A stretch of 64,000 nt of DNA from Gallionella sp. (GCA_028699065.1 JAQVVH010000003.1:1-64000); one strand, 5' to 3'. Shown: positions 41,066-59,997, counted from the first letter of the stretch. Numbers and translations are program-made. The notes: generated from the letters alone by a model not told the origin.

Positions 41066-41097
41066 TCTGATTAATTACTGAAAGTTAGGAAAACAAA

Positions 41098-41472
41098 ATG
41101 GCATTTGATAAAGACGCATTTTTGACAGCACTGGACGGCATGTCCGTGCTCGAGCTCAATGAGCTGGTGAAGGCAATCGAAGAAAAGTTCGGCGTATCCG
41201 CTGCTGCAATGGCTGCGCCTGCTGCTGCCGGTGCTGCTGCCGGTGCTGCTGCCGCTGAACAGACCGAATTCACCGTGGTGTTGAAGTCTGCCGGTGACCA
41301 GAAGGTCAACGTGATCAAGGTGGTGCGTACCATCACCGGTCTGGGCCTGAAGGAAGCCAAGGACCTGGTTGACGGTGCACCGAAGCCGCTGAAGGAAGGC
41401 GTGTCCAAGGCTGATGCCGACGCCATCGCCAAGCAGCTTATCGAAGCTGGCGCAACCGCTGAAATCAAGTAA
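41098..41472 (+). CDS. rplL: 50S ribosomal protein L7/L12
   Basis: 124-residue acidic stalk protein recruiting translation GTPases. An N-terminal dimerisation domain is followed by the Ala/Gly hinge (about 41-58, repeats of AAAGAA) and the C-terminal domain with [24 protein letters not shown]. It lies 32 bases after rplJ. Confidence 0.98.
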   Translation: MAFDKDAFLTALDGMSVLELNELVKAIEEKFGVSAAAMAAPAAAGAAAGAAAAEQTEFTVVLKSAGDQKVNVIKVVRTITGLGLKEAKDLVDGAPKPLKEGVSKADADAIAKQLIEAGATAEIK

Positions 41473-41485
41473 GGCTGCGTAGTGT

Positions 41486-41517
41486 CAAAAGGCTGGCGGA
41501 TTCCCGTCAGCCTTTTG
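41486..41517 (+). promoter_or_regulatory. attenuator-like hairpin between rplL and rpoB
   Basis: 14-base stem CAAAAGGCTGGCGG / CCGTCAGCCTTTTG with an ATTC loop and no following T run. E. coli has an attenuator and RNase III site in this gap, lowering rpoBC output relative to ribosomal proteins; a similar role is inferred. Confidence 0.65.
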
Positions 41518-41622
41518 GCGCTTCTAAAAAGCCAGTGGTGAGCATTCCGGAAACGGTGTGTTGCTCTCTGTCTTTTGTGGTGCGGCCAGACCGGCGTTGT
41601 GATGCGCCAGAATAATTTCAAA

Positions 41623-41651
41623 CAGTCGTTTTGCTGTTCCGGAGACGACTG
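41623..41651 (+). promoter_or_regulatory. second hairpin upstream of rpoB
   Basis: CAGTCGT (41623-41629) and ACGACTG (41645-41651) form a seven-base stem 33 bases before the rpoB ATG. Together with the 41486-41517 hairpin it makes up most of the 212-base rplL-rpoB gap. Function unknown. Confidence 0.4.
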
Positions 41652-41684
41652 ACAACCGGATGTTCCTTCGATCGTGGAGATGAT

Positions 41685-44600
41685 ATGAGCTACTCTTTTA
41701 CCGAAAAAAAACGTATTCGTAAGAGTTTTGCCAAACGGATAGGTGCCATTCCGGTGCCTTACCTGCTGTCGACCCAGCTGGATTCCTATGCTGCCTTCCT
41801 GCAGGCTTACACGCCGCCCGAGCAGCGCAAGAATGAGGGCCTGCAAGCTGCATTCAACGGCATTTTCCCGATTGAGAGTCATTCCAAAAATGCGCGCCTG
41901 GAATTCGTTAGCTATGCCTTGGGCTTGCCGGCCTTCGATGTCAAGGAATGCCAGCAGCGCGGTCTGACTTACGCATCGCCGTTGCGCGCCCGTGTGCGCC
42001 TGACCATTATGGACAGGGAGGCTTCCAAGCCGACAGTAAAAGAGGTTAAGGAGCAGGAAGTTTACATGGGGGAAATCCCCCTGATGACGCATACCGGTTC
42101 GTTTGTGATCAATGGCACCGAGCGTGTGATCGTATCGCAGCTGCATCGCTCACCGGGTGTATTTTTTGAGCACGACCGCGGCAAAACCCATTCGTCCGGG
42201 AAGCTGTTGTTCTCTGCCCGCGTGATTCCTTACCGCGGTTCCTGGCTGGATTTCGAGTTTGACGCTAAAGACTACGTTTACTTCCGTATCGACCGCCGGC
42301 GCAAAATGCCGGTAACGATTCTGTTGCGTTCGCTGGGCTACAACAACGAAGACATGCTCAAGATGTTCTTCGAATTCGATACTTTCCACTTCGGCAAGAA
42401 GGGGATCCAGTTTGAAGTCGTTCCCGAGCGTTTGCGCGGTGATATGGCGCGCTTTGAAATTGTCGGCAAGGGTGGCAAGGTCATCGTGGCCAAGGATAAG
42501 CGCATCACTGTGCGGCATATTCGCGAGATGCAGGAAGCAGGTATCGATAAGTTGGCTGTGGGCGAGGACTTCCTGATCGGCCGCGTGCTGGCCTCTGATA
42601 TCGTTGATACCGATAGCGGTGAGATTGTGGCAAGCGCCAACGAAGAGATCACCGAAACGCTGCTGGCCAAATTGCAAGCTGCCGGCGTGTCGACTATCCG
42701 CACGCTGTACACCAACGATTTGGATCACGGCGCCTTTATCTCGCAGACATTGCGTACCGATGAAACCGTGGATCAATGGACCGCACGTGTTGCGATTTAC
42801 CGCATGATGCGTCCGGGCGAGCCGCCCACAGAAGATGCTGTCGAGGGTTTGTTTCAGGGATTGTTCTTCAACGAAGAGCGCTATGACCTTTCATCCGTCG
42901 GTCGGATGAAATTTAATCGTCGTATCGGTCGTGAAGAATTGACCGGCGCTTCCACACTGTCCAACGAAGATATTGTGGAAGTAGTGAAGATTCTGGTCGA
43001 ACTGCGCAACGGCCGCGGTGAAATCGATGATATTGATCACTTGGGTAATCGCCGTGTGCGTGCGGTTGGCGAGTTGGCAGAGAACCAATTCCGCGCCGGT
43101 CTGGCTCGTGTCGAGCGCGCTGTCAAGGAACGTCTCGGTCAGGCCGAAACGGACAACCTGATGCCGCATGATCTGATCAATGCCAAGCCAATTTCGGCTG
43201 CGGTGAAAGAGTTCTTCGGTTCCAGTCAGCTGTCACAGTTTATGGACCAGACCAACCCGTTGTCCGAAGTGACCCACAAGCGCCGTATTTCCGCGCTGGG
43301 ACCGGGCGGTTTGACCCGCGAGCGTGCCGGTTTCGAAGTGCGTGACGTGCATCCGACTCACTACGGTCGCGTGTGTCCGATCGAGACGCCGGAAGGTCCG
43401 AACATCGGCCTGATCAACTCGCTGGCACTGTATGCGCGCACTAACGAGTACGGCTTCATCGAAACGCCGTATCGCCAAGTCGCCAATGGCAAGGTGCAGG
43501 ATGACGTGGATTATCTGTCCGCGATTGAGGAGGGCAAGTACACCATCGCCCAAGCGAATGCCGAGTTGGACAAGCGTGGTCATTTTACGAACGACATCGT
43601 GTCCGCGCGTCAGCATAACGAATTTGTGCTGGCTGAGCCCGAGAAGCTTGAGTATATGGACGTCTCGCCGTCGCAGGTCGTGTCGGTGGCCGCTTCGCTG
43701 ATTCCGTTTCTGGAACACGACGATGCGAACCGCGCGCTGATGGGTGCCAACATGCAGCGCCAGGCGGTGCCGTGTTTGCGTGCCGAAAAGCCGCTGGTCG
43801 GCACGGGCATCGAGCGTACCGTGGCCGTTGACTCGGGTACTGCGGTGCAGGCCTGGCGCGGGGGGCGTATCGATTATGTTGATGCGGCGCGTATTGTGGT
43901 GCGCGTTAACGATGACGAAACGACACCGGGCGAAGCGGGCGTGGACATCTACAACCTGACCAAGTACACCCGTTCCAATCAGAATACCAACATCAACCAG
44001 CGTCCGCTGGTGAAGGTGGGCGAGCAGATTGCACGCGGCGATGTGATTGCGGATGGCGCGTCTACCGATATGGGCGAACTGGCGCTGGGTCAGAATATGC
44101 TGGTCGCGTTTATGCCTTGGAATGGCTATAACTTCGAGGATTCGATCCTGATCTCCGAGCGCGTCGTTGCGGAAGACCGCTTCACTTCGATTCACATCGA
44201 AGAGCTGACGGTCGCAGCGCGCGATACCAAGCTTGGCGCTGAAGAAATTACGCGCGATATTCCCAATCTGGCGGAAGCGCAGATGGCGCGTCTGGACGAG
44301 TCCGGCATCGTGCACATCGGTGCCGAAGTTGGCCCCGGCGATGTGCTGGTCGGCAAGGTGACCCCGAAGGGTGAAACCCAGCTGACGCCTGAAGAGAAGC
44401 TGTTGCGCGCGATTTTCGGCGAGAAGGCTTCCGATGTGAAGGACACCAGTCTGCGCGTGGACGCCGGCATTTCCGGCACCGTGATCGATGTGCAAGTGTT
44501 CACTCGCGAGGGGTTGCAGCGCGACAAGCGCGCCCAGCAGATCATTGATGACGAGCTTGACCGCTACAAAAAGGATCTGGGCGATCAGATGCGTATCGTC

Positions 44601-45761
44601 GAGGGTGACGTCTTCGCGCGTCTGGAAAGACTGTTGCTGAATAAAGTGGCTAATGGCGGTCCGAAAAAGCTGGCCAAGGGCACCAAACTCAGCAAGGAAT
44701 ATCTGGATGGCGTAGAGCATTACCACTGGTTCGACATTCGTGTTGCGGACGACGAGGTTGCAGCGCAGATGGAGCAGGTCAAGGAAGGTCTCGCGCAGAA
44801 GCGTATCGACTTTGATGCGGCATTCGAGCTGAAGAAGAAAAAGCTGACTCAGGGCGATGAGCTTCAGGCCGGCGTGCAGAAAATGGTCAAGGTGTATGTG
44901 GCCGTGAAGCGCCGCCTGCAGCCGGGTGACAAGATGGCCGGCCGCCACGGTAACAAGGGTGTGGTTTCGCGCATCGTGCCAGTGGAAGATATGCCGTATA
45001 TGGCAGATGGTACGCCGGTCGATATCGTGCTGAATCCGCTCGGCGTGCCGTCGCGTATGAACATCGGTCAGATTCTGGAAACGCATCTCGGATGGGCGGC
45101 CAAGGGTCTCGGCAAGAAGATTGACGATATGCTGCAGCATCAGGCCAAGGTGACGGATTTGCGCAAGCTTCTCGGCAAGATTTACAACCATCACAACGGC
45201 CAGATCGTGGATCTGGATGCGTTCACCGATGACGAGATCATCGAGCTGTGCCGCAATCTTACAAAGGGCGTGCCATTTGCGACGCCGGTATTCGACGGCG
45301 CCAGCGAAGAAGAAATCAAATACATGCTGCAATTGGCCGATCTGCCATTGTCCGGCCAGACCACGCTGTTTGACGGTCGTACCGGCGAGGCGTTCGACCG
45401 CAAGGTGACCGTGGGCTACAAGCACGTGCTGAAGCTGCATCACTTGGTCGATGACAAGATGCACGCGCGTTCCACCGGCCCATACTCGCTGGTGACCCAG
45501 CAACCGTTGGGCGGTAAGGCGCAGTTTGGTGGCCAGCGCTTCGGTGAGATGGAGGTCTGGGCGCTGGAGGCTTACGGTGCGGCATACACGCTGCAGGAAA
45601 TGCTGACCGTCAAGTCGGACGATGTCACCGGCCGTACCAAGGTCTACGAGAATATTGTCAAGGGCGACCACAAGATTGATGCGGGCATGCCCGAGTCGTT
45701 CAACGTGGTGATCAAGGAAATTCGTTCCCTCGGAATCGACATGGATCTGGAACGCCACTAA
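41685..45761 (+). CDS. rpoB: RNA polymerase beta subunit
   Basis: 1358-residue catalytic subunit. The rifampicin-binding region [33 protein letters not shown] is unaltered, so the enzyme should be rifampicin-sensitive. The catalytic-centre segment [12 protein letters not shown] and the C-terminal [21 protein letters not shown] are present. The ATG at 41685 ([15 protein letters not shown]) follows GGAGATGAT and is preferred to the open frame from 41631. Confidence 0.98.
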   Translation: MSYSFTEKKRIRKSFAKRIGAIPVPYLLSTQLDSYAAFLQAYTPPEQRKNEGLQAAFNGIFPIESHSKNARLEFVSYALGLPAFDVKECQQRGLTYASPLRARVRLTIMDREASKPTVKEVKEQEVYMGEIPLMTHTGSFVINGTERVIVSQLHRSPGVFFEHDRGKTHSSGKLLFSARVIPYRGSWLDFEFDAKDYVYFRIDRRRKMPVTILLRSLGYNNEDMLKMFFEFDTFHFGKKGIQFEVVPERLRGDMARFEIVGKGGKVIVAKDKRITVRHIREMQEAGIDKLAVGEDFLIGRVLASDIVDTDSGEIVASANEEITETLLAKLQAAGVSTIRTLYTNDLDHGAFISQTLRTDETVDQWTARVAIYRMMRPGEPPTEDAVEGLFQGLFFNEERYDLSSVGRMKFNRRIGREELTGASTLSNEDIVEVVKILVELRNGRGEIDDIDHLGNRRVRAVGELAENQFRAGLARVERAVKERLGQAETDNLMPHDLINAKPISAAVKEFFGSSQLSQFMDQTNPLSEVTHKRRISALGPGGLTRERAGFEVRDVHPTHYGRVCPIETPEGPNIGLINSLALYARTNEYGFIETPYRQVANGKVQDDVDYLSAIEEGKYTIAQANAELDKRGHFTNDIVSARQHNEFVLAEPEKLEYMDVSPSQVVSVAASLIPFLEHDDANRALMGANMQRQAVPCLRAEKPLVGTGIERTVAVDSGTAVQAWRGGRIDYVDAARIVVRVNDDETTPGEAGVDIYNLTKYTRSNQNTNINQRPLVKVGEQIARGDVIADGASTDMGELALGQNMLVAFMPWNGYNFEDSILISERVVAEDRFTSIHIEELTVAARDTKLGAEEITRDIPNLAEAQMARLDESGIVHIGAEVGPGDVLVGKVTPKGETQLTPEEKLLRAIFGEKASDVKDTSLRVDAGISGTVIDVQVFTREGLQRDKRAQQIIDDELDRYKKDLGDQMRIVEGDVFARLERLLLNKVANGGPKKLAKGTKLSKEYLDGVEHYHWFDIRVADDEVAAQMEQVKEGLAQKRIDFDAAFELKKKKLTQGDELQAGVQKMVKVYVAVKRRLQPGDKMAGRHGNKGVVSRIVPVEDMPYMADGTPVDIVLNPLGVPSRMNIGQILETHLGWAAKGLGKKIDDMLQHQAKVTDLRKLLGKIYNHHNGQIVDLDAFTDDEIIELCRNLTKGVPFATPVFDGASEEEIKYMLQLADLPLSGQTTLFDGRTGEAFDRKVTVGYKHVLKLHHLVDDKMHARSTGPYSLVTQQPLGGKAQFGGQRFGEMEVWALEAYGAAYTLQEMLTVKSDDVTGRTKVYENIVKGDHKIDAGMPESFNVVIKEIRSLGIDMDLERH

Positions 45762-45796
45762 TCGCGACACGGATAAAGACAAGTTAGGAGCCTCAA

Positions 45797-50047
<4,251 letters not shown>

Positions 50048-50065
50048 AATCCGCAGCCTTTTTCC

Positions 50066-50110
50066 CGTCGCGGCGATTGCCTTGAGCAGAGCCGCGGCGG
50101 ATGTTTTTTG
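50066..50110 (+). terminator. terminator between rpoC and rpsL
   Basis: CGTCGCGGC (50066-50074) pairs with GCCGCGGCG (50091-50099); a six-T run follows at 50104-50109. It separates the beta operon from the str operon. Confidence 0.75.
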
Positions 50111-50136
50111 CCAATTGTTTGATTCAGTGGAATTAA
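50108..50136 (+). promoter_or_regulatory. weak promoter candidate for the str operon
   Basis: TTGCCA (50108-50113), 17 bases, AATTAA (50131-50136). The -10 match is poor; it is proposed because the terminator requires a new promoter before rpsL. Confidence 0.25.
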
Positions 50137-50159
50137 ATTTAATTTAGGATGTGTAAATA

Positions 50160-50537
50160 ATGCCAACCATTAACCAGTTGATCCGCAAGCCGCGTGTGGC
50201 CATCGTTGATAAGAGCAAGGTTCCTGCGCTCGAGGGTAGTCCGCAAAAGCGTGGCGTTTGTACCCGTGTGTATACCACGACACCGAAAAAGCCGAACTCC
50301 GCGCTGCGTAAAGTGGCCAAGGTTCGTCTTACGAACGGCTTTGAGGTGATCAGCTACATCGGTGGTGAAGGTCACAACCTGCAGGAGCACAGCGTGGTGC
50401 TGCTGCGCGGCGGTCGTGTCAAGGATTTGCCGGGTGTGCGTTATCACATGGTGCGCGGTAGCTTGGATACGGCTGGCGTGAAAGATCGTAAGCAGGCCCG
50501 CTCCAAGTATGGTGCGAAGCGTGCTAAAAAAGCGTAA
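50160..50537 (+). CDS. rpsL: 30S ribosomal protein S12
   Basis: 125-residue decoding-centre protein. Lys43 ([11 protein letters not shown]) and Lys88 ([13 protein letters not shown]) are wild type, predicting streptomycin sensitivity. First gene of the str operon. Confidence 0.98.
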   Translation: MPTINQLIRKPRVAIVDKSKVPALEGSPQKRGVCTRVYTTTPKKPNSALRKVAKVRLTNGFEVISYIGGEGHNLQEHSVVLLRGGRVKDLPGVRYHMVRGSLDTAGVKDRKQARSKYGAKRAKKA

Positions 50538-50574
50538 CTTAAACAACAGCATAATTTAAAAGTTAGAGGTTGAT

Positions 50575-51045
50575 ATGCCAAGACGTAGAGAAGTTCCCAA
50601 GCGCGAAGTGTTGCCTGATCCAAAGTTCGGCAACCAGGATCTGTCCAAGTTTGTAAACGTGCTGATGACGGCCGGCAAGAAGTCCGTGGCCGAGCGCATT
50701 TTGTACGGTGCGCTGGAGCAGGTGGGCAAAAAGAGCGGGAAGGACGCGATCGAGGTTTTCAATCTTGCGCTGAATAATGCCAAGCCGCAGGTTGAGGTGA
50801 AGAGCCGTCGCGTGGGTGGTGCGAACTACCAAGTGCCGGTTGAAGTGCGTCCGTCGCGCCGTATGGCGCTGGCGATGCGCTGGTTGCGCGAGGCGGCACG
50901 CAAGCGTGGCGAGAAGTCCATGGGCGCGCGTTTGGCGGGTGAGTTGCTTGACGCATCCGAGGGTCGTGGTGGCGCAGTCAAGAAGCGTGAAGAGGTTCAC
51001 CGTATGGCCGAGGCCAACAAAGCCTTCTCGCATTTCCGTTTCTAA
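50575..51045 (+). CDS. rpsG: 30S ribosomal protein S7
   Basis: 156-residue 16S head-assembly protein and, in E. coli, the str-operon repressor. Starts [19 protein letters not shown]; conserved [22 protein letters not shown] is AGAGG. Confidence 0.98.
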   Translation: MPRRREVPKREVLPDPKFGNQDLSKFVNVLMTAGKKSVAERILYGALEQVGKKSGKDAIEVFNLALNNAKPQVEVKSRRVGGANYQVPVEVRPSRRMALAMRWLREAARKRGEKSMGARLAGELLDASEGRGGAVKKREEVHRMAEANKAFSHFRF

Positions 51046-51071
51046 TTAAAGTACATAGTCAGGTAATCATC

Positions 51072-53168
<2,097 letters not shown>

Positions 53169-53192
53169 TTTTAGGGAATTTGGAGATTAATC

Positions 53193-54383
<1,191 letters not shown>

Positions 54384-54400
54384 AGATACAATGCGCGCCC

Positions 54401-54422
54401 TCGCGTGGCTTGAGCCACGCGA
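54401..54422 (+). promoter_or_regulatory. hairpin at the 5' end of the S10 leader
   Basis: TCGCGTGGCT / AGCCACGCGA, a 10-base stem around TG, followed by TTTCGTTCTTT. It could terminate tuf2 transcripts or act as the first helix of the S10 leader, which in E. coli is the target of L4. Confidence 0.55.
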
Positions 54423-54471
54423 TTTCGTTCTTTAAACCAGCGGCGATGCCGCTTAAACGCAAGAGAATATT

Positions 54472-54783
54472 ATGCAAAGCCAAAAAATCCGCATCCGCCT
54501 GAAAGCGTTTGACTATCGTTTGATCGACCAGTCGGCTGCGCAAATTGTGGATACGGCCAAGCGCACCGGTGCTGTGGTGAATGGTCCCGTGCCGTTGCCT
54601 ACCAAGATTGAGCGTTTCGATGTGTTGCGTTCCCCGCACGTCAACAAAACTTCGCGTGATCAGTTTGAGATTCGCACCCATTTGCGCCTGATGGATATCG
54701 TGGATCCGACCGATAAAACGGTCGATGCCTTGATGAAGCTGGATTTGCCGGCGGGCGTTGATGTGGAAATCAAGTTGCAGTAA
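54472..54783 (+). CDS. rpsJ: 30S ribosomal protein S10 / NusE
   Basis: 103-residue ribosomal protein that also binds NusB and NusG in antitermination. Starts [22 protein letters not shown]; conserved [12 protein letters not shown]. First gene of the S10 block. Confidence 0.98.
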   Translation: MQSQKIRIRLKAFDYRLIDQSAAQIVDTAKRTGAVVNGPVPLPTKIERFDVLRSPHVNKTSRDQFEIRTHLRLMDIVDPTDKTVDALMKLDLPAGVDVEIKLQ

Positions 54784-54853
54784 TTGGGTTGTAAAGCAGT
54801 AAAAAAGATCGGCTGGCCAATTGTAGTCAGCCCCTTAACAAGAGGAAATTAAA

Positions 54854-55498
54854 ATGAGTCTAGGACTTGTCGGTCGCAAGATTGGCATGACCCGCGTTTT
54901 CACCGATGAAGGGGTTTCTCTTCCGGTGACGGTGCTGGAAGTGTCCAATAATCGTGTCGCCCAGGTTAAATCCGCAGATACCGATGGCTACACTGCAGTG
55001 CAGGTGGCTCACGGTACTCGCCGTCCCGGTCGTGTTAGCAAAGCGGCAGCGGGGCATTTCGCCAAGGCGGGTGTGGAAGCTGGTAGCGTTCTCAAGGAAT
55101 TTACGGTCAATGCTGATCAATTGGCGGGCCTGCAGCCGGGCGCGACAATCAGTGTTGAAATTTTTCAGCCGGGCCAGTTGGTGGATGTGACGGGCGTGTC
55201 CAAAGGTAAGGGGTATGCCGGTACCATCAAGCGCTACAACTTTGCTTCCGGCCGTGCAACGCACGGTAACTCCAGGTCGCATAATGTGCCGGGCTCCATC
55301 GGTATGGCGCAGGATCCGGGTCGCGTGTTCCCGGGTAAGCGCATGACCGGTCATCTCGGTGATGTGCAGAAAACTGTGCAGAATCTCGAAATCGTTCGCG
55401 TGGATGTCGCCCGCCAGTTGTTGCTGGTTAAGGGTGCGGTTCCGGGTGCGCAAGGCGGTAGTGTTGTGGTTCGCCCCGCAGTGAAGGCAGGTGCGTAA
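54854..55498 (+). CDS. rplC: 50S ribosomal protein L3
   Basis: 214-residue protein near the peptidyl-transferase centre. [16 protein letters not shown] start; central loop with [27 protein letters not shown] segment reads [21 protein letters not shown]. Preceded by a small GGCTG/CAGCC hairpin (54812-54833) and an AGAGGA site. Stop overlaps rplD start (TAATG). Confidence 0.97.
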   Translation: MSLGLVGRKIGMTRVFTDEGVSLPVTVLEVSNNRVAQVKSADTDGYTAVQVAHGTRRPGRVSKAAAGHFAKAGVEAGSVLKEFTVNADQLAGLQPGATISVEIFQPGQLVDVTGVSKGKGYAGTIKRYNFASGRATHGNSRSHNVPGSIGMAQDPGRVFPGKRMTGHLGDVQKTVQNLEIVRVDVARQLLLVKGAVPGAQGGSVVVRPAVKAGA

Positions 55499-56121
55499 TG
55501 GAACTTAAAGTAATTAATGACAGTGGTAAGGCGGCTGCAAGTCTGAGTGCGTCGGATGAGTTGTTCGGTCGTGCCTATAACGAAGATTTGGTGCACCAGT
55601 TGGTGACCGCTTATATGGCCAATGCGCGTGCTGCAAACAGCAAGCAAAAGGGTCGTAGCGAAATCGCCAAGTCGACCAAGAAGCCGTTCGCGCAAAAGGG
55701 TACGGGTCGTGCACGTGCCGGTATGGCTTCCAGTCCGTTGTGGCGTGGGGGTGGTAAGGTTTTCCCGAATACCGGTGAGGAAAATTACACCCACAAGGTA
55801 AACCGTAAGATGTATCGCGCCGGCTTGGCTTCGATTTTCTCGAAGCTGGTTAGCGAGGACCGCCTGGTGGTGGTTGACAGTCTGACGGTTGATTCGCCCA
55901 AGACCAAGCTGCTGGCGCAAAAAATCAAAGGCATGGGGTTGGATGGTCGCTTGCTGATCATTACCGACAATCTGGATGAAAACCTGTATTTGTCTTCGCG
56001 CAACCTGCCGAATGTGCTGGTGCTGGAAGCTGGGCAAACAGATCCGGTGAGTTTGGTGCGTTTCCCCAATGTTGTGGTGACTCGCAATGCGGTCGCAAAA
56101 ATCGAGGAGATGTTCGCATGA
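55498..56121 (+). CDS. rplD: 50S ribosomal protein L4
   Basis: 207-residue exit-tunnel protein; in E. coli it also represses the S10 operon at the leader. The loop [30 protein letters not shown] is intact. Overlaps rplC by one base and rplW by four. Confidence 0.97.
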   Translation: MELKVINDSGKAAASLSASDELFGRAYNEDLVHQLVTAYMANARAANSKQKGRSEIAKSTKKPFAQKGTGRARAGMASSPLWRGGGKVFPNTGEENYTHKVNRKMYRAGLASIFSKLVSEDRLVVVDSLTVDSPKTKLLAQKIKGMGLDGRLLIITDNLDENLYLSSRNLPNVLVLEAGQTDPVSLVRFPNVVVTRNAVAKIEEMFA

Positions 56122-56435
56122 GTACAACACAGTTCAGCCAAGAGCGTCTGATGAAAGTGCTGCTTGCGCCACAAATCTCCGAAAAGGCGACACGTGTGGC
56201 CGAAAAAAATGAGCAGGTGATTTTTCGTGTCGCTTCCGATGCGAACAAGCATGAAATCAAAGCGGCCGTTGAAATGATGTTCAAGGTTAGCGTTGAGAGT
56301 GTTCAGGTCGCCAATGTCAAGGGCAAGGTTAAGCGCATGGGTCGCTATGTCGGTCGCCGCAACGATTGGAAAAAAGCGTTCGTGTGTCTGGCAGCCGGTC
56401 AGGAAATTAATTTCGCGGCGAGCGAGCAGGGGTAA
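56118..56435 (+). CDS. rplW: 50S ribosomal protein L23
   Basis: 105-residue tunnel-exit protein that docks trigger factor and SRP. Conserved [24 protein letters not shown] and [24 protein letters not shown]. Confidence 0.97.
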   Translation: MSTTQFSQERLMKVLLAPQISEKATRVAEKNEQVIFRVASDANKHEIKAAVEMMFKVSVESVQVANVKGKVKRMGRYVGRRNDWKKAFVCLAAGQEINFAASEQG

Positions 56436-56438
56436 TTC

Positions 56439-57266
56439 ATGGCACTGATTAAACTTAAACCAACAACTCCGGGGCAGCGCGCGGTTCAGCGTGTTGTCAA
56501 TCGTGATCTGCACAAAGGCAAGCCGGTTGCCGCTTTGCTGGAAAAGCAGACCAAAACAGCCGGCCGTAATAATGGTGGTCGCATTACGACCCGCCATATG
56601 GGTGGCGGTCACAAGCAGCATTACCGTCTGGTGGATTTCAAGCGCAACAAGGATGGGGTTCCGGCCAAGGTTGAGCGCCTGGAATATGACCCGAATCGTA
56701 GTGCGCATCTTGCTTTGTTGTGCTACGCCGATGGCGAGCGTCGTTACATTATTGCGCCCAAGGGTGTGGTAGTGGGCGCTACGCTGGTTAGCGGCTCCGA
56801 GGCGCCGATCAAGCCGGGTAACGCTTTGCCGTTGCGCAATATTCCTGTGGGTTCCACGATACATTGCATCGAGATGCTGCCGGGCAAGGGTGCGCAGTTG
56901 GCGCGTTCGGCCGGTACGGCTGTGCAGTTGCTGGCGCGCGAGGGAAGTTACGCGCAACTGCGTTTGCGCTCTGGTGAAATTCGCAAAGTTCATATTGATT
57001 GCAAGGCAACGCTGGGCGAAGTTGGAAATGCCGAGCATAGCCTCCGCTCCATCGGTAAGGCCGGTGCGATGCGCTGGCGTGGTGTTCGCCCGACCGTTCG
57101 CGGTGTGGCAATGAACCCGGTCGATCACCCGCACGGTGGTGGTGAGGGTAAGACTGCGGCAGGCCGTAATCCGGTCAGTCCGTGGGGTGTGCCTTCCAAG
57201 GGCTTCCGTACTCGCCGCAACAAGCGCACAAGCAATATGATCGTGCGTCGTCGGTTTCAGGTTTAA
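56439..57266 (+). CDS. rplB: 50S ribosomal protein L2
   Basis: 275-residue core protein needed for peptidyl transfer and subunit joining. The conserved [18 protein letters not shown] loop (about 222-239) is present. Three bases after rplW. Confidence 0.98.
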   Translation: MALIKLKPTTPGQRAVQRVVNRDLHKGKPVAALLEKQTKTAGRNNGGRITTRHMGGGHKQHYRLVDFKRNKDGVPAKVERLEYDPNRSAHLALLCYADGERRYIIAPKGVVVGATLVSGSEAPIKPGNALPLRNIPVGSTIHCIEMLPGKGAQLARSAGTAVQLLAREGSYAQLRLRSGEIRKVHIDCKATLGEVGNAEHSLRSIGKAGAMRWRGVRPTVRGVAMNPVDHPHGGGEGKTAAGRNPVSPWGVPSKGFRTRRNKRTSNMIVRRRFQV

Positions 57267-57279
57267 GGGGTAAGTAAAT

Positions 57280-57555
57280 ATGGCACGTTCCGTTAAAAAA
57301 GGTCCGTTCGTTGACGCGCATTTGCTGAAGAAAGTTGAGGCAGTGCGTGCAACGAATGACAAGCGTCCGGTGAAAACCTGGTCGCGCCGTTCAACCGTGT
57401 TGCCCGAGTTTGTGGGGTTGACTATCGCGGTGCATAACGGCAAGCAACACATTCCTGTCTATGTTTCCGAGAATATGGTGGGTCACAAGTTGGGTGAGTT
57501 TTCCCTGACCCGTACGTTCAAGGGGCATGCGGCCGACAAGAAGGCGAAGAAGTAA
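57280..57555 (+). CDS. rpsS: 30S ribosomal protein S19
   Basis: 91-residue 16S head protein near the A site. [20 protein letters not shown] start and [18 protein letters not shown] signature. Confidence 0.98.
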   Translation: MARSVKKGPFVDAHLLKKVEAVRATNDKRPVKTWSRRSTVLPEFVGLTIAVHNGKQHIPVYVSENMVGHKLGEFSLTRTFKGHAADKKAKK

Positions 57556-57565
57556 GGGGATTATG

Positions 57566-57898
57566 ATGAAAACAACTACTGCTATTGCAAAGAATATTCA
57601 TCTCTCCGCGCAAAAAGGCCGGCTGGTGGCCGATCAGATTCGCGGTTTGCCGGTGGCTCAGGCGTTGAATATCCTGGCATTTAGTCCGAAAAAGGGTGCC
57701 GGGATTATCAAGAAGGCGCTGGAGTCTGCGATCGCGAATGCCGAGCACAACGATGGTGCGGATATCGATGAGCTGAAAGTGACTACGATCTATGTGGACA
57801 AAGCGGCTTCGCTGAAGCGTTTCATGGCGCGTGCCAAGGGGCGTGGCAATCGTATCGAAAAGCAAACCTGCCACATCACTGTCAGCGTCGGGGGCTAA
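57566..57898 (+). CDS. rplV: 50S ribosomal protein L22
   Basis: 110-residue protein lining the exit tunnel and its constriction. The ATG at 57566 is favoured because AAGGGGA lies six bases upstream; the adjacent ATG at 57563 would be too close. Start [10 protein letters not shown] and C-terminal [18 protein letters not shown] are typical. Confidence 0.95.
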   Translation: MKTTTAIAKNIHLSAQKGRLVADQIRGLPVAQALNILAFSPKKGAGIIKKALESAIANAEHNDGADIDELKVTTIYVDKAASLKRFMARAKGRGNRIEKQTCHITVSVGG

Positions 57899-57907
57899 GG
57901 AAAAATT

Positions 57908-58612
57908 ATGGGACAGAAAATTCATCCAACCGGTTTCCGGTTGTGCGTTCGCAAAAACTGGGATTCCAAGTGGTATGCATCCAGTAAAAACTTTTCCGAG
58001 CTTTTGCACAAAGACATCGAGGTTCGCGATTTTCTGAAGAAGAAACTGGCGAATGCGGGTGTGTCCAAGGTGGTGATCGAGCGACCGGCAAAAAGTGCGA
58101 AAGTGACCATTTACACGGCTCGTCCGGGTATCGTCATTGGTAAAAAAGGTGAGGATATCGAAGCTTTGCGCGCAGAACTCCGCAAGCGTATGGGCCTGCA
58201 GTCCGTGGATCTGGCGATCGAGGAAGTGCGCAAGCCGGAAGTGGACGCGCAATTGATCGCAGACAGCATTACCGCTCAGCTGGAGAAGCGCATCATGTTC
58301 CGCCGTGCGATGAAGCGTGCGATGCAAAACGCGATGCGTTTGGGCGCGCAAGGTATCAAGATTATGAGTTCGGGGCGTTTGAACGGCATCGAAATTGCGC
58401 GTACCGAGTGGTATCGCGAAGGCCGTGTGCCTTTGCACACTTTGCGTGCCGATATTGATTACGGTACATCCGAAGCCAAAACAACCTACGGCATTATCGG
58501 TGTCAAGGTCTGGGTATTCAAGGGTGAGGGCGCGGCTCAGGAAAGTTCTGCCATGACCGAACCGGAAAAGAAAGTAAGAAAGTCGGGAGCAAAGCATGCT
58601 ACAGCCAGCTAG
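57908..58612 (+). CDS. rpsC: 30S ribosomal protein S3
   Basis: 234-residue mRNA-entry protein with helicase activity. KH-type motif [19 protein letters not shown] near residue 75. The last 17 bases overlap rplP. Confidence 0.97.
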   Translation: MGQKIHPTGFRLCVRKNWDSKWYASSKNFSELLHKDIEVRDFLKKKLANAGVSKVVIERPAKSAKVTIYTARPGIVIGKKGEDIEALRAELRKRMGLQSVDLAIEEVRKPEVDAQLIADSITAQLEKRIMFRRAMKRAMQNAMRLGAQGIKIMSSGRLNGIEIARTEWYREGRVPLHTLRADIDYGTSEAKTTYGIIGVKVWVFKGEGAAQESSAMTEPEKKVRKSGAKHATAS

Positions 58613-59012
58613 AAGAAAATATCGCAAGGAGCAAAAGGGCCGCAACACCGGCTTGGCGACTCGCGGCAACAAGGTGAATTTCGGTGAATTCGGCCTGAAG
58701 GCTGTGGCTCGGGGCCGCTTGACGGCGCGCCAGATCGAAGCCGCTCGTCGTGCCATGACGCGTCATATCAAGCGCGGCGGCCGAATCTGGATTCGCGTAT
58801 TTCCTGACAAGCCAATTTCGAAGAAGCCTGCCGAAGTTCGTATGGGTAACGGCAAGGGCAATCCGGAGTACTACGTTGCAGAAATCCAGCCGGGCAAAAT
58901 GTTGTACGAGATGGATGGCGTTGCCGAAGAGCTGGCGCGCGAAGCATTTCGTCTGGCGTCTGCCAAGCTGCCGATTGCGACAACTTTCGTGATTAGACAA
59001 GTAGGGGCATAA
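58596..59012 (+). CDS. rplP: 50S ribosomal protein L16
   Basis: 138-residue A-site protein. Begins [17 protein letters not shown] and has [19 protein letters not shown]. It starts within rpsC; translational coupling is expected. Confidence 0.97.
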   Translation: MLQPARRKYRKEQKGRNTGLATRGNKVNFGEFGLKAVARGRLTARQIEAARRAMTRHIKRGGRIWIRVFPDKPISKKPAEVRMGNGKGNPEYYVAEIQPGKMLYEMDGVAEELAREAFRLASAKLPIATTFVIRQVGA

Positions 59013-59013
59013 G

Positions 59014-59208
59014 ATGACAGCGAATGAATTGAAGGCGAAATCGGCTGCCGAACTCCAGGAGGAGCTTCTGGCCTTGACCAAGGCGCAGTTCGGTTTGCGT
59101 ATGCAGGTGGCGACTCAGCAGTTGACCAAGACCAGCGAGCTGCGCAAAGTGCGTCGTGATATCGCGCGTGTGAAAACCGTTATGAAAGAGAAGGGTGCCC
59201 AGAAATGA
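59014..59208 (+). CDS. rpmC: 50S ribosomal protein L29
   Basis: 64-residue two-helix protein beside the tunnel exit. The signature [28 protein letters not shown] is present. Overlaps rpsQ by four bases. Confidence 0.96.
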   Translation: MTANELKAKSAAELQEELLALTKAQFGLRMQVATQQLTKTSELRKVRRDIARVKTVMKEKGAQK

Positions 59209-59468
59209 GCGAAGCAAAGACATTGAAGCGCACTCTGGTGGGAACCGTGGTGAGCGACAAGATGGACAAGACCATCACTGTGCTGGTTGAGCGCAAAGTT
59301 AAGCATCCTTTGCTTGGTAAGGTGATTCGCGTGTCAAAGAAATACCACGCGCATGACGAAGCCAACGAATTTCACGCCGGTGATCTTGTTACGATTGAAG
59401 AGTGTCGTCCGGTTGCCAAAACCAAGGCATGGCGAGTGGTGGGTCTGGTGGAGAAATCTGCGGCCTGA
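59205..59468 (+). CDS. rpsQ: 30S ribosomal protein S17
   Basis: 87-residue primary 16S-binding protein with an OB fold. [35 protein letters not shown] is characteristic. Last gene before the rplN promoter. Confidence 0.97.
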   Translation: MSEAKTLKRTLVGTVVSDKMDKTITVLVERKVKHPLLGKVIRVSKKYHAHDEANEFHAGDLVTIEECRPVAKTKAWRVVGLVEKSAA

Positions 59469-59480
59469 GTAATTTTTAGC

Positions 59481-59508
59481 TTGCGTATTTGCAAAATACC
59501 GATATAAT
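59481..59508 (+). promoter_or_regulatory. sigma70 promoter of the spc genes
   Basis: TTGCGT (59481-59486), 16 bases, perfect TATAAT (59503-59508), then GCGCGGC. It lies at the S10/spc boundary, as in E. coli, 90 bases before rplN. Confidence 0.8.
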
Positions 59509-59524
59509 GCGCGGCTTCGTTTCA

Positions 59525-59579
59525 TCGCCGCTGGCGGCGACCTAACCCGAACGGGTTCCAAAACTGGCCGCCCTGGCGG
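59525..59579 (+). promoter_or_regulatory. three-hairpin leader before rplN
   Basis: Three small stem-loops in a row: TCGCCGC/GCGGCGA (59525-59540), AACCC/GGGTT (59544-59557) and CCGCC/GGCGG (59568-59579). They fill the untranslated leader between the promoter and the rplN ribosome site. Role unknown. Confidence 0.55.
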
Positions 59580-59598
59580 AATAAGTTGGAGATTAATA

Positions 59599-59967
59599 AT
59601 GATACAAATGCAGTCTGTGTTAGACGTGGCAGACAATACTGGCGCACGTTCCGTTATGTGCATCAAGGTGTTGGGTGGTTCCAAGCGCCGTTATGCATCT
59701 GTCGGTGATGTGATTAAGGTCAGCATCAAGGATGCTGCGCCGCGCGGTCGTGTCAAAAAGGGCGAGGTGTACAACGCGGTTGTTGTGCGTACGGCTAAGG
59801 GGGTTCGTCGTAATGATGGCTCTTTGGTTCGCTTTGATGGAAATGCGGCGGTTTTGCTGAATAACAAGCTTGAGCCAATCGGCACCCGTATTTTTGGGCC
59901 GGTGACGCGTGAGCTGCGTACCGAGAAATTCATGAAGATCGTTTCGCTTGCGCCTGAAGTGCTGTAA
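59599..59967 (+). CDS. rplN: 50S ribosomal protein L14
   Basis: 122-residue intersubunit-bridge protein. [27 protein letters not shown] start and C-terminal [12 protein letters not shown] are canonical. First gene of the spc unit; GGAG site upstream. Confidence 0.98.
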   Translation: MIQMQSVLDVADNTGARSVMCIKVLGGSKRRYASVGDVIKVSIKDAAPRGRVKKGEVYNAVVVRTAKGVRRNDGSLVRFDGNAAVLLNNKLEPIGTRIFGPVTRELRTEKFMKIVSLAPEVL

Positions 59968-59997
59968 GTGCGAATCTGATCGAATTAAGGAAAAGTC

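Noticed and set aside
55785-57452. 555-residue minus-strand open frame over rplD-rpsS
   Set aside because: Crosses four ribosomal protein genes in antisense; no independent support.
58596-58612. Possible rpsC frameshift because rplP starts inside it
   Set aside because: Both products have correct ends; this overlap is a known arrangement.
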